Shown: positions 36,482-46,569, counted from the first letter of the stretch. The stretch is DNA of 64,000 nucleotides from JAAXKN01 sp036261625 (GCA_036261625.1 DATAKL010000064.1:1-64000), one strand, 5' to 3'. Notes: generated from the sequence alone by a model not told the origin. Made by a program: numbers and translations.

Positions 36482-37591
36482 ATGAAACAGATTAAACGGA
36501 CTCTAAAAGTAGCCTTCTTTTACCTGCCGATGCTTATCTTTAATTCTTGTAAAGACGACTCCATTACAAGTGATTTTATCGATGGGTCCAGAATGCTCGT
36601 ATATGCCCGCGCAAGAAATGAAATGTATTCAGTTGACGTTAATACATTTCAATTAAAAGAAACAATTCCGCTTAATATGCCGGGACAGAGAAATTTAATT
36701 TTAGAACTGCCATGTATATCGACCGATCGAAGTCATTTGATTTTCAGCGGTAAAGATGAAACAGACCCTCAGATAGTCCATTACCTTCTGAGCTTTAATT
36801 TAGCTAAAAAGAAATTTGATGATGTTTTCAAAACAGGTTTATATGCAACAGGTGCAGAAAGAGTATTTGCAGCACAGAATAAGATTGAACCCGGACTATT
36901 CTACTTTTACAGTCAAAATAACGGCCTGTTTGCTTTCGATTACCTTCGGGAGAAATTAGTTAATACTTATTTCAATGAACGCAGATTCTCGGAACAAAGG
37001 GAATTTTATTTATCTCCTGATGGAAACCATGTGGTTGTAAGTGTGACTTATGGAACACAAAGTCCTATTTACACAGAAGTTTATTTCTTTAACACTCAGA
37101 AAGGCTTAAAGGACCCAGAATTTATTCTGAACGAAAAAAATAAAGACCAGATATATATAGACGACCTGCAGTTTAGTGAAGACGGGCAGAAGCTATATCT
37201 TTCATTTATGAATTCTAGCAATGAGCGTCCAAGGAATAGTTTCATAGGCTATTATGACTTAAATGCAAAATCTCTGCATACTTTTCCGGTTAACCTTCCC
37301 TGGAGCATTAACCCATACTACATAGCCTACAATGAAAAGCGGCATGAGATCTATACAAATGGAGCATATGACAAGTTATATGTAATAGATGCGGATCATG
37401 AACAGATAACCGGAGAAATTCATCTGGGGGGGAAACAGAATGGACCATCATCCATTCTGGTAAGAAGTGACGGGAAGATAGTCTTTGTAAGCTGTGCCGA
37501 TAGTGACTTTATTGCAGTTGTTGATCCGGAAAAAGGAAGCATGATACAGAAAATATCTTTGACGCATCCATATCTCATGATTATCCCATAG
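36482..37591 (+). CDS. Beta-propeller lipoprotein
   Basis: 369 residues from the ATG chosen at 36482; another in-frame ATG four codons upstream is equally close. Lipoprotein signal MKQIKRTLKVAFFY...LIFNSC, so the mature protein is membrane-anchored. The rest is a seven-bladed-propeller-like sequence with repeating strand patterns (LYVIDADHEQITGEIHLGG, IVFVSCADSDFIAVVDPEKG) of the YVTN/WD40-like kind. AT-rich DNA compared with alaS before it. Neighbour of the matrixin gene, 84 bases away. Function unknown; a binding protein is likely. Confidence 0.7.
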   Translation: MKQIKRTLKVAFFYLPMLIFNSCKDDSITSDFIDGSRMLVYARARNEMYSVDVNTFQLKETIPLNMPGQRNLILELPCISTDRSHLIFSGKDETDPQIVHYLLSFNLAKKKFDDVFKTGLYATGAERVFAAQNKIEPGLFYFYSQNNGLFAFDYLREKLVNTYFNERRFSEQREFYLSPDGNHVVVSVTYGTQSPIYTEVYFFNTQKGLKDPEFILNEKNKDQIYIDDLQFSEDGQKLYLSFMNSSNERPRNSFIGYYDLNAKSLHTFPVNLPWSINPYYIAYNEKRHEIYTNGAYDKLYVIDADHEQITGEIHLGGKQNGPSSILVRSDGKIVFVSCADSDFIAVVDPEKGSMIQKISLTHPYLMIIP

Positions 37592-37675
37592 TGAGTAACG
37601 AGTGAAATAAAATCCAAATTACTTTGAGAGTAATGGCATAATTATTTCAGTACAATTCACTTATTAGGAGGTATT

Positions 37676-40354
37676 ATGAGATCGTTGATTTTGCGTTCGC
37701 TTTTATTCTCAATCTTATTACTGAATTGCCTGCCCGGCCAGCAGAACATTTTCAGGCTCCACATTCCTATCCCAAATCAAGAAGATCTTTCTTCACAACA
37801 AAAACGTTATGGCAAATCTCCCTATGATGGTCCGCCATTTGGTCATTATGTTCAAAGAGATCAATATTTCCATTCAGATACGCAAGACTTTACTAATTAT
37901 ATGGCGGAGGTCAGAGCGGCTTTTGCAACATGGAACCAGGTGAGTTATGTGAAGTTTAACGAATCTGCTTCAGCAGGTGTTTCTTTAAAGACAACAGGAT
38001 TAGTCTCGAATGGTCCTGCTTATACTATTCAGAGTTTCAATTCGGTAAATGAAATTCAGGCAGGTAGTACCAGCATTACTGTAAGCACGGGGTATTCTTG
38101 GGTGGGGAGAAATAATGCAGAAAAAAATGAAATTGATTTGCAATCCACAATGCTGCATGAAATAGGTCATGCATTAGGAATAGCACATCCAGATATATCG
38201 ACATATGATATTGGTAGTTCTGCTGCACCTGTAATGGCAGGGTGGGACGATAATTGGTTCAAAAACAATTTAGTACGAGAGTTGCGAACACAGGACATTT
38301 ATGCCTGCAAATTTTTGCAAACATATGTCCCAAATCTTTGCCCGTCAATAGACGAAGCTGTAAGTGTATCCAGTACAACTGGAATCGGGTATATTTACTT
38401 GACAGGGTCCTCATCCTTGAACAATGACGTCTCATTGCTCCAATCGGTAAATTTAACCTTGAAATCGAACTCAAATCTGAATCTGAACAATCATATTATT
38501 AGCTTAAGTGGGGGATCTCTTACTTTAGAAGAAGGATCTGTGGTAAATGCTGTTAATGTTAAATCTGGCAGTACTCTATTAAAATTATGCCCTACGATAG
38601 AATCAGCGATAAATGTCGCTATTGCAGGAAATACAATTGAGGTGCCCGATAAGAAAACTTTTTCTTTATTGGCAGATGTTGTAGTTCCCGGTGATGTGAC
38701 ACTGTTGTTGAAATCAGGCTGTACAGTAAATTTGAACGGGCATAAGATTATTCGGGAAGCAAGGGGAATTATTCTAGTTGAAAATGGAGCAAAGATCGAT
38801 TGTACGTTCTTAAAAAATTCTGATGGCAACATTTCGGGTCTCTATCCAACTATTCAATCGGCCTGTGACGCAGCTGTTGCTACCCAGAAAGTTGAATTGC
38901 AAAGAAGAATATACAATGAAAATATTTTCTCCCTAAACAGCAAAAGTAATGTCACAATTTCAGGCTACGGCGCAACAGTAAACGGCAGCATAAACCTGAA
39001 TGGTGACTCCTATTGCAAACTTTACGGGGTTTATCTTCCTACAGGACAGGTCTACATAAATGGTGGAATAGGAGATGTTATAATGGACCTACGTTCCGAT
39101 GCCGGGAGCCGCTCACTGAACATTGAAAACACTACAAACAATGCCGTCTACGGCCTGACTGCAACAAACGGCGACATGGAGGATTTCGGAGTAAATATCT
39201 ATAACAGCACGGGTGACATATGTGACTCTTCAAGAATTGAGAATCAGATGATAGGAATTTACCTCTATGGAGGCCATTACAACGTAACTGATGACTTTTT
39301 CTGCCATAACATTTATGACGTGGATGCCGAAGGTGGTGGCTATGCTTACCTGATGAATAATGTCCATAGCAGGGTAAATCCTGCAAGCGTATATGGCAAT
39401 GTTGATTTTGATGAGTGGCCTTCAGTAGCCTGCTCATCACCTTCAGGACTGGCCAAGTCAAACACAGCATCATCTTTAAGCCTGAACACTCAAACAGAAG
39501 TAAAAGGAGTTCCTACGGATGACCTGGACAGAATATATGTGGAGCTTCTGCACAGGACAATTCAGGACACGGCTTTGAATCATAAGGGCCTCATTGAGAA
39601 GTATAAAGCTGAATACGTCAGCATTGCTGAAAAATCAAAGGGTGAATTAAAGAAAAACCTTCGTGAGCTCTCAAAGCTGAAGAATTATCTTTCAATCACA
39701 GTCAACTGCCTGAGATTCTTAGGAGAGGATGGAAGCCTTTTGTCTTATCTGAACGAACTGCTCGGAACGAGTGACCTTCAGCCTTATTCCCCGTACATAA
39801 AGAAGTATTTTATTCCTGGCCTGATTAGCGGGAGTGATTTCAATGGGGCACTTAGGCTCTGTAGTGAAGTTCTTAACAGCAAAGACATAGATAAGGACCT
39901 CACCTGTGAAATGCTCTATGAAAAAGGAATTATAAACAGGTTCTTTATCAAGAACAACACAGAGGCATACAGGGCATTTTCTGCCATAACGGAACGGTAT
40001 CCCGATCACCCGCTGGGCAAGATGGCAAAAGGTCAGATTTCCGATATGCCGGAAGTTGAAAATCCGGGACTAAAGTCCCTGGGCAGTACTACTGAAGGCT
40101 TCACCTGTTCGAACTACCCTAATCCATTTAATCCTTCAACAAGGTTCACCTTCTCTATCCCCGGTGACGGATTTACAGAGCTTAAGATCTATAACTCCCT
40201 CGGGCAGGAGGTAAAGACGCTCGTTTCGGACTACTTGTCTAAAGGGAAATATACATTTGAATGGAATGCAGGAAGCTATTCAAGCGGCATTTACTACTAC
40301 TTCTTAAAATCAGGAAGCAATGTGACTACTTCAAAGGTTATATTGCTGAAGTAA
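37676..40354 (+). CDS. Secreted matrixin-like metalloprotease with sorting domain
   Basis: 892 residues. Signal peptide (cleavage near LPGQQ). Matrixin-type M10 catalytic domain to about residue 210: HEIGHALGIAHPD gives His161, Glu162, His165, Gly168 and His171, with Met187 in a Met-turn. Next are three related units beginning LCPSIDEAVS, LCPTIESAIN and LYPTIQSACD, each followed by beta-strand-rich sequence that looks like a right-handed beta helix (to about 600). A helical region (about 630-800) precedes the C-terminal NYPNPFNPSTRFTFSIP...SSGIYYYFLKSG...VILLK sorting domain. AGGAGG is seven bases before the start. Base composition changes inside the gene near 39050. Confidence 0.82.
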   Translation: MRSLILRSLLFSILLLNCLPGQQNIFRLHIPIPNQEDLSSQQKRYGKSPYDGPPFGHYVQRDQYFHSDTQDFTNYMAEVRAAFATWNQVSYVKFNESASAGVSLKTTGLVSNGPAYTIQSFNSVNEIQAGSTSITVSTGYSWVGRNNAEKNEIDLQSTMLHEIGHALGIAHPDISTYDIGSSAAPVMAGWDDNWFKNNLVRELRTQDIYACKFLQTYVPNLCPSIDEAVSVSSTTGIGYIYLTGSSSLNNDVSLLQSVNLTLKSNSNLNLNNHIISLSGGSLTLEEGSVVNAVNVKSGSTLLKLCPTIESAINVAIAGNTIEVPDKKTFSLLADVVVPGDVTLLLKSGCTVNLNGHKIIREARGIILVENGAKIDCTFLKNSDGNISGLYPTIQSACDAAVATQKVELQRRIYNENIFSLNSKSNVTISGYGATVNGSINLNGDSYCKLYGVYLPTGQVYINGGIGDVIMDLRSDAGSRSLNIENTTNNAVYGLTATNGDMEDFGVNIYNSTGDICDSSRIENQMIGIYLYGGHYNVTDDFFCHNIYDVDAEGGGYAYLMNNVHSRVNPASVYGNVDFDEWPSVACSSPSGLAKSNTASSLSLNTQTEVKGVPTDDLDRIYVELLHRTIQDTALNHKGLIEKYKAEYVSIAEKSKGELKKNLRELSKLKNYLSITVNCLRFLGEDGSLLSYLNELLGTSDLQPYSPYIKKYFIPGLISGSDFNGALRLCSEVLNSKDIDKDLTCEMLYEKGIINRFFIKNNTEAYRAFSAITERYPDHPLGKMAKGQISDMPEVENPGLKSLGSTTEGFTCSNYPNPFNPSTRFTFSIPGDGFTELKIYNSLGQEVKTLVSDYLSKGKYTFEWNAGSYSSGIYYYFLKSGSNVTTSKVILLK

Positions 40355-40593
40355 CATGGTCTGTTTTCGGAATAACGCAGGGGTCCTCTTTTGGGGACTC
40401 CTGCAGTTAATTCGGGACAGTCTTTTTCAGAAATTCTAAATTCCTGTTGGAATTTAAGATCTCCAAACAGTTTTTTTCATCAAAAAAGAAAGACTTCCAT
40501 TAAAAATACGTATGATTACGTATTGGCCCTAAGTTTAGAATGTCATATCTTCGGAATAAAAAGCCAGGCTTACTTTCTTTATGTGAGGTAAAT

Positions 40594-41679
40594 GTGAGAA
40601 TTACTGCAAAACATAAGATAACCCTATTGCTTTTCTGCATAATGGTTCTTTTAATTTTGTCCTTATCGTGCGGAAAATCTAACCCTGTTACTTCTGAAGA
40701 GATCACTCCGGGAAGGCGGGACTACACCTGGACTGTGGACACTCTTGACATGCCTGTTAACCAAATTCACTCAATCTGGGGCTCATCGCCAAGTGACATA
40801 TGGGCCTGCGGCCCTGCAGGAGACGAAAGTAAATGGTTCCAGCATTATGACGGGAAAAAGTGGACTCCATATAACATTTCTTATTCAGGAAATACCCTTT
40901 TCGGCTTCAGCCGGAATGATGTCTGGATGGGATCGGGAGACGGGCAGATATGGCATTATGATGGGGTCAGCTGGAAACGTAATTACACCTATAAGGCAGA
41001 TAATGGGAGAAATCTTGTTGAAGTGATGAATATCTGGGGCTCAAGTCCTAATGACGTTTATGCAAGCGGAGTTATGTTTTATAAAGGTACCGTTTATGAG
41101 CCGGAATCTAATAGAGGATTTATCCTCCATTATGATGGACAGGAATGGACCGAGGTACTCAAAGGTGAATTTAATTCTCAGTTTGCGACAATTAGGAAGT
41201 TTAACAATGAAGTATTTGTCCAATCTTACAGTTTTGACCTGAAGAGAAGCTATGATGATCAGATTGTATTTTATAAGCTGAGTGGCAATAAGCTGGAGAA
41301 AATATATTCCGGTCTTCATGGAGTGATTAACTTTGCTGATTTCGACCTTGTAGGAGATAATTTATATTTCTGGATAGGCAGGGATATTTGCTCATACAGT
41401 GAACGGATGGGATTAAGTAAAGAAAATTTCTTAAAGATCTTTACAGTAAACGAGCCCATGTTTAATTATTATGTCTTTGGAAGGAGTATGAAAGACCTAT
41501 TTATAAGCACACTTGGCGGTCTGGCCCACTATAACGGCGAAGATGTTCAGTACATCCTGCATTATCCTGATACGCAGAGAATTGTAGCGGGGACACTATT
41601 TTTTGAGAAGGAAATTGTATGTGCCTTTGTAGATTACAGCACAAATACAAACATGGTTGTACACGGGAAATTAAAATGA
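40594..41679 (+). CDS. Lipoprotein with propeller-like IWGSSP repeats
   Basis: 361 residues starting with GTG at 40594, chosen because GAGG lies five bases upstream and the product then begins with a compact lipoprotein signal (KITLLLFCIMVLLILSLSC). The mature part repeats the pattern IWGSSPSDIWACG...HYDGKKWT, then DVWMGSGDGQIWHYDGVSWK and IWGSSPNDVYASG...HYDGQEW, a form common in surface propeller proteins of this group. No enzyme motif. The upstream gap after the matrixin (240 bases) has no gene. Confidence 0.75.
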   Translation: MRITAKHKITLLLFCIMVLLILSLSCGKSNPVTSEEITPGRRDYTWTVDTLDMPVNQIHSIWGSSPSDIWACGPAGDESKWFQHYDGKKWTPYNISYSGNTLFGFSRNDVWMGSGDGQIWHYDGVSWKRNYTYKADNGRNLVEVMNIWGSSPNDVYASGVMFYKGTVYEPESNRGFILHYDGQEWTEVLKGEFNSQFATIRKFNNEVFVQSYSFDLKRSYDDQIVFYKLSGNKLEKIYSGLHGVINFADFDLVGDNLYFWIGRDICSYSERMGLSKENFLKIFTVNEPMFNYYVFGRSMKDLFISTLGGLAHYNGEDVQYILHYPDTQRIVAGTLFFEKEIVCAFVDYSTNTNMVVHGKLK

Positions 41680-41776
41680 ATAAAGGAGAAATAAGGCTCC
41701 TTAAAGCCCTATGTTAACCCTGTCTGCCTATATGTATTTGGTTCATTATTTTAGAAAACGGGCTGTAACAGATATA

Positions 41777-41892
41777 AAACCACTGACGTGGTTTTTGGGT
41801 GTGGGGGATTTCCTTACCCAGGGTTCCATCATCCCGACACTTGTCGGGATTTGAAACCCTGGGCTACAGACATAGAACCACTCCGTGGTTCG
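41777..41892. repeat. Family A palindromic repeat
   Basis: AAACCACTGACGTGGTTT (41777-41794), then ACCCAGGGTT with inner ATCCCGACACTTGTCGGGAT stem and AAACCCTGGGCTAC (41816-41867), then GAACCACTCCGTGGTTC (41874-41891). Same plan as 4521-4880. The remaining space to the ACP gene (41893-42169) shows no gene and no obvious hairpin. Confidence 0.75.
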
Positions 41893-42169
41893 GAGGTTAT
41901 AATCCTCAAATTCCTCTAAATCAATTCTCTTGAATACCCGCACTTGACAAATCACACCGAATGGAATATATTTATTTCAATCACCCCCATGACGGATGAT
42001 TGCCTTGTAAGCCCCTCGATTTTAGAACTCAGTATTCTGGAGCTATTTATGCCGGATAAGAGTTCGTATCTCAAGCTACTGAATTTACCGCCTTCGGGCA
42101 GCTCCGGATTAAACGCACTTTTTTACCCCTGTGAAACTAACCAACATGCCAATAGAGGAGATATGTGTT

Positions 42170-42430
42170 ATGGAAAGAAATGAAATCGAATCACGCGTTA
42201 AGAAAGTTATTGCCGAAGTGCTGAAAATCAATCAGGATAATATTACTCCTGAAGCAAACTTTATCTTCGACTTAGGAGCCGACTCCATGCAGAGCCTCAT
42301 GCTCGTTGCGGGCCTGGAGGAGGAATTCAGCGTCACAATGGATGAGGATAAGGCGCTCGAAGTCCAGTCCGTTGCAGGCGCAGTTGCCTTCATCTCTTCA
42401 GTTCTCCAGGAGCAGGAGCACGCAAAGTGA
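42170..42430 (+). CDS. Acyl carrier protein
   Basis: 86 residues. Start chosen at 42170, preceded by GAGGAG; starts farther upstream would add a basic tail unlike other carriers. Ser39 in LGADSMQSLMLVAGLEEEF is the phosphopantetheine attachment site; the DSM variant replaces the usual DSL. Helix pattern and acidity fit a type II ACP rather than a fused carrier. It overlaps the next gene by four bases (GTGA), so it is a dedicated partner of the downstream ligase rather than the fatty-acid-synthesis AcpP, which would sit with fab genes. Confidence 0.85.
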   Translation: MERNEIESRVKKVIAEVLKINQDNITPEANFIFDLGADSMQSLMLVAGLEEEFSVTMDEDKALEVQSVAGAVAFISSVLQEQEHAK

Positions 42431-44553
42431 AGGATAGGAAAACCAGGGAGGAAATTGAAAGAATATTTTACCCCGCCTCGGTTGCCGTCGTGGGTACTAA
42501 TAAAACCAAAGGCACCGTTCCGTGCGATATTCTGGAAAATATCCTTAAGGACGACTACCAGGGCATAATATACCCAGTAAATCCTAAGGAACGCTCTATA
42601 TGCGGACTCAGAGTCTATAAGTACGTCGTCGACATTGAGGACCCGGTGGACCTTGCCGTTATTGTCTACCCGAGCTCTGTTATCCATATGGCTGTTGAAC
42701 AGTGCGGTCAGAAGGGAATTAAATCGCTGGTCATTATCTCGGCAGGCTTCAAAGAGGTGGGCGGCTCAGGGATTGAAAGGGAAAACAGGGTTCGGGAAAT
42801 TGCAGCTAAGTACGGCATTTCTTTTATAGGCCCCAACTGCCTCGGCATAATAAATACAGACCCCACGGTAAAACTGAATGCATCTTTTGCACGCAAAATG
42901 CCTGACGAGGGGAACATAGCTTTCATTTCACAAAGCGGCGCCCTCTGTACTGCAGTACTCGACTATGCAATTGCCAAGCACATAGGATTTTCAAAGTTTG
43001 TAAGCTTCGGCAATAAGGCAGATATAAATGAAATTGACCTCCTTAACTATCTTAAAGATGATCCCCTTACAAAGGTTATTCTTCTTTACCTGGAAGAGAT
43101 AAGCGACGTTCAGGCTTTAATGGAAACCTCGCGCACAATTATAAGTGAAACGGGTAAGCCTATTTTGGTCCTTAAAGCAGGAAGAACTCCCGAAGGGGCT
43201 TCGGCCGCGGCATCTCACACGGGCGCCCTGGCCGGAAGCGATGAGGTCTGTGACGCGGCCTTCCGCCAGGCTGGAATTATCCGCTGCGACGACATTGAGC
43301 AGATGTTCAACTACGCCATTGCATTTGCCTATCAGCCGCTTCCCATGGGAAACCGCATCGCTATAATTACTAATGCCGGGGGACCCGGGGTATTAACAAC
43401 TGACATGGCAATTAAAACGGGACTTAAGCTGGCGGAGTTTTCAGAGGAGACAACGCGCATACTGAAACAAAATCTTCCTCCGGCAGCCAACATCAAAAAT
43501 CCCGTGGACGTAATCGGCGACGCCAGGGCCGAGCGCTACAATATCGCACTCAAAGCAGCCCTGAAGGATTCCAACGTGGATGGGGCGATGGTCATTCTTA
43601 CACCGCAGTCAATGACGGATATAAAAGCAATTGCCCATGAAATCTCCGGCATTGCAGGGGAATCCGGTAAACCTGTCCTTACCTCCTTTATGGGGGCCTC
43701 TGACGTTGCTGTGGGAATTGATGTACTGCAGAGAAGCAGCATACCGCACTACCAGCTTCCGGAAAATATGTGCCGCTCCTACGCCTGCACCTATCATTTT
43801 ACGTGTCAGCTGGAAAAAAGGCACTCTCAGGCAGTCCATTTTACAGATGTGGATACTGAAGGTGCCCGCTGCCTTTTAAGTGAAGCCCTTGAAACAGGAA
43901 GGCATTATTTAACTGAAGAAGAGGCTCTCGAGGTGCTGGAAGCCTACAGAATGCCCGTTCTGCCGAGAGCTGTAGCTTCCTCGTGCACAGAGGCTCTTTA
44001 CGTTGCAGGCGATATAGGATACCCCGTTGTAATGAAGATAGTCTCAGACTATATCGTTCATAAGTCCGATATGGGCGGCGTGGTGCTGAACATTCAAAAC
44101 CGTGAGGAGGCTGAAGAGGCATATAAGAAAATAATGCGCAGGGCTGAAGTCTCACTCCCAAAGGGTGTTATTCAGGGCATTCTGGTGGAGAAAATGGTAA
44201 CCGACGGCGAAGAGGTTATTCTGGGACTTAAACGTGATCCACTATTCGGACCTGTTATAATGTTCGGCCTCGGCGGAATTTATGTGGAGGTCTTTAAGGA
44301 CGTAAGTTTCAGAATAGCCCCGGTGTGGAAGGATTCTGTTTCGGAAATGATAAGTGAGATTAAATCCTATCCGGTTCTTAAAGGCATAAGGGGCAAATGC
44401 CCGCGGGACATTGAAAGCATAGAGCTATGCATAGAACGCCTGAGCCAGCTTGCAATGGATTGTCCCGAAATTAAGGAGCTGGATATCAATCCATTAATAG
44501 TAGAGGAAAAAGGCAAAGGCTCTTTTATAGCCGATGCAAGAATAATTGTTTAA
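42427..44553 (+). CDS. ADP-forming acyl-CoA ligase, fused alpha and beta subunits
   Basis: 708 residues, GTG start overlapping the ACP stop. Residues 1-450 are the alpha part: CoA-binding Rossmann domain (YPASVAVVGTNKTKGTVPC), FIGPNCLGI, ISQSGAL, and ASHTGALAGSDEV with His264, the residue phosphorylated during catalysis. Residues about 470-708 are the ATP-grasp beta part with GYPVVMKI, HKSDMGGVVLNI and ELDINPLIV. Family members interconvert acyl-CoA plus ADP and Pi with acid plus ATP (acetate, isobutyrate, aryl acetates). No GNAT domain is attached. Substrate unknown; the ACP partner is unusual. Confidence 0.88.
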   Translation: MKDRKTREEIERIFYPASVAVVGTNKTKGTVPCDILENILKDDYQGIIYPVNPKERSICGLRVYKYVVDIEDPVDLAVIVYPSSVIHMAVEQCGQKGIKSLVIISAGFKEVGGSGIERENRVREIAAKYGISFIGPNCLGIINTDPTVKLNASFARKMPDEGNIAFISQSGALCTAVLDYAIAKHIGFSKFVSFGNKADINEIDLLNYLKDDPLTKVILLYLEEISDVQALMETSRTIISETGKPILVLKAGRTPEGASAAASHTGALAGSDEVCDAAFRQAGIIRCDDIEQMFNYAIAFAYQPLPMGNRIAIITNAGGPGVLTTDMAIKTGLKLAEFSEETTRILKQNLPPAANIKNPVDVIGDARAERYNIALKAALKDSNVDGAMVILTPQSMTDIKAIAHEISGIAGESGKPVLTSFMGASDVAVGIDVLQRSSIPHYQLPENMCRSYACTYHFTCQLEKRHSQAVHFTDVDTEGARCLLSEALETGRHYLTEEEALEVLEAYRMPVLPRAVASSCTEALYVAGDIGYPVVMKIVSDYIVHKSDMGGVVLNIQNREEAEEAYKKIMRRAEVSLPKGVIQGILVEKMVTDGEEVILGLKRDPLFGPVIMFGLGGIYVEVFKDVSFRIAPVWKDSVSEMISEIKSYPVLKGIRGKCPRDIESIELCIERLSQLAMDCPEIKELDINPLIVEEKGKGSFIADARIIV

Positions 44554-44574
44554 CAATTATATTCGGGGGTTACT

Positions 44575-46563
44575 ATGGACTTAAGAAATCTTACCGGATA
44601 TGAAATTAACTTTCTTCACTGCCAGGGGTGCACGGCAGAAGACTGGTCAAGAGTTCAGGTGCCCAGGGATTTTGAAACCGAAAGGGTGCGTAACGTGCAC
44701 TTTTCGGGAGACAACATCCTGGGGGGCATGAGAAAAACAGTCCTGCTCCCGGGAGACGTTGAAATGCCTTCAGGCATCTACAACTCTCACCTCCACAACT
44801 GTTCTTTCGGTGACGACGTCTTTATCCGCGGCGTGAGACTCATGGCAAATTACGACGTTGAAGGTGACGTTGTGATTGAAAATGTCCTAAGCCTCGTTAC
44901 CGAGGGAATGGCTTCATTCGGCAACGGAACGGAACTGGAGATATTAAATGAAGGCGGGGGACGCACAATAAAGATATTTGACCGTCTCTCGGCACAGCTG
45001 GCTTACTTCATGGCTCTATACAGGGAAAGAGCCGGTTTTATACAGGCGCTTGATAAAATAATCGACTATCACGTCAAATGCCGGACTTTTGAAACCGGAA
45101 GAATTAAAAAGGGAAGCCGCATAACAAACTGCGGAGAGATCAAAAACGTATTCATTGGAGAGTATGCCGAAATCAATGGCGCGCTGAAACTTAGTAACGG
45201 ATCCATCCTCAGCACAAAGGAAGATCCCGCTGTAATCGGCGCAGGAGTAGAGGCAAAGGATTTTATCATACAGACAGGTTCCAGTGTGGAAAACAGCGCC
45301 ATTCTCCACAGGTGTTTCGTAGGTCAGGGGGTCAGAATCGGCCGTCAATACTCGGCGGAGAACTCGGCTTTCTTTGCCAACTCAGAAGCATTTCACGGTG
45401 AAGGATGCTCCATCTTTGCAGGCCCTTACACCGTAACACATCACAAGTCGACCCTTCTGATTGCGGGATTTTTCTCCTTCTTCAACGCCGGAAGCGGAAG
45501 CAATCAGAGCAACCATATGTACCGGCTGGGACCCGTGCACCAGGGTATTCTGGAACGCGGCGCCAGAACGGGTTCCTTCAGCTATATGCTCTGGCCCTCA
45601 AGGGTGGGCGCTTTTACTTCTGTAATCGGGAAGCATTTTACTAACTTCGATACCTCGGAATTCCCGTTCTCATATATTTCCGAAGAAGATGGTAAAAGCA
45701 TCCTTACGCCTGCAATAAACCTCTTTACAGCAGGAACCAAAAGGGACAGCCTTAAGTGGCCTGCACGCGACAGAAGAAAAGGGCAGGATAAACTGGACCT
45801 GATCAATTTCGATGTCTTAAGCCCGTATACCGCAGGCAGAATGCTGACCGGAATGGGAATCCTTAATGACCTTTATCAGAAGACGTCAAAAGACACAAAG
45901 ACAGTTTCATACAAGGGAATTGAGATCAACCGCCTCATGCTGAGAACTTCAGCCAGGTATTATGAAATGGGAATTAAAATATTTATGGGGAGATGCCTCA
46001 TAGACCAGATAGAAAAGCTTGGAGCTAAAATTTTTGAAAATATAAAACCGGCTGATAACTCCGCCGGCAGCCTTGCAATGGAGATGTGGGTTGACGCGGC
46101 AGGGCTCCTCTCCCCGATATCCAGCATAAATAACTTTGTGGACTCTGTTACGTCGGGTGAAATAAACCGCATCAGTCAGGCTGAAGATGCATTAAATAAT
46201 ATATGGCGGAACTACAGGGAAAATGAATGGCACTGGTGCCTGACTTTAATGAAGAAAAGAACAGGCGGACAACAGGAGGCGATAACGCCCGAATACCTGT
46301 CCGGCATAATTACAGACTGGAAGAATGAGTCGATAAAGCTGAACAATATGATCTTAAAAGACGCCATGAGGGAGTTTGATTTATCCTCAAAAATATCATA
46401 CGGAGTTGACGGAAATAAAGATGAAGACTTCCAGGCAGTGCGCGGCAGTTATGAAGAAAATAAATTTATAAAGCAGATCAGGGAAGAGAACCTCGTAATA
46501 GAAGAAAGGGCCGATAAAGCGCTCTCCATTCTCGAAAGCCATAGTGAAAGCATTGAAGCATAA
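44575..46563 (+). CDS. DUF4954 protein with hexapeptide beta-helix
   Basis: 662 residues. The N-terminal part to about 350 contains irregular left-handed beta-helix turns (VFIGEYAEINGALKLSNGSIL, VIGAGVEAKDFIIQTGSSVENSAIL) and conserved polar strings (THHKSTLLIAGFFSFFNAGSGSNQSNH, FSYMLWPSRVGAF). The C-terminal third is alpha-helical. This is the DUF4954 family, common in Bacteroidota, with no known function; the fold is shared by acyl- and nucleotidyl-sugar transferases. GGGGGTT lies ahead of the start, 21 bases after the ligase, so it is in the same operon. Confidence 0.8.
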   Translation: MDLRNLTGYEINFLHCQGCTAEDWSRVQVPRDFETERVRNVHFSGDNILGGMRKTVLLPGDVEMPSGIYNSHLHNCSFGDDVFIRGVRLMANYDVEGDVVIENVLSLVTEGMASFGNGTELEILNEGGGRTIKIFDRLSAQLAYFMALYRERAGFIQALDKIIDYHVKCRTFETGRIKKGSRITNCGEIKNVFIGEYAEINGALKLSNGSILSTKEDPAVIGAGVEAKDFIIQTGSSVENSAILHRCFVGQGVRIGRQYSAENSAFFANSEAFHGEGCSIFAGPYTVTHHKSTLLIAGFFSFFNAGSGSNQSNHMYRLGPVHQGILERGARTGSFSYMLWPSRVGAFTSVIGKHFTNFDTSEFPFSYISEEDGKSILTPAINLFTAGTKRDSLKWPARDRRKGQDKLDLINFDVLSPYTAGRMLTGMGILNDLYQKTSKDTKTVSYKGIEINRLMLRTSARYYEMGIKIFMGRCLIDQIEKLGAKIFENIKPADNSAGSLAMEMWVDAAGLLSPISSINNFVDSVTSGEINRISQAEDALNNIWRNYRENEWHWCLTLMKKRTGGQQEAITPEYLSGIITDWKNESIKLNNMILKDAMREFDLSSKISYGVDGNKDEDFQAVRGSYEENKFIKQIREENLVIEERADKALSILESHSESIEA

Positions 46564-46569
46564 AAGAAA

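Noticed and set aside
41944..42183. Frame ahead of the ACP gene
   Set aside because: No ribosome binding site and it overlaps the ACP start in another frame; product shows no domain.
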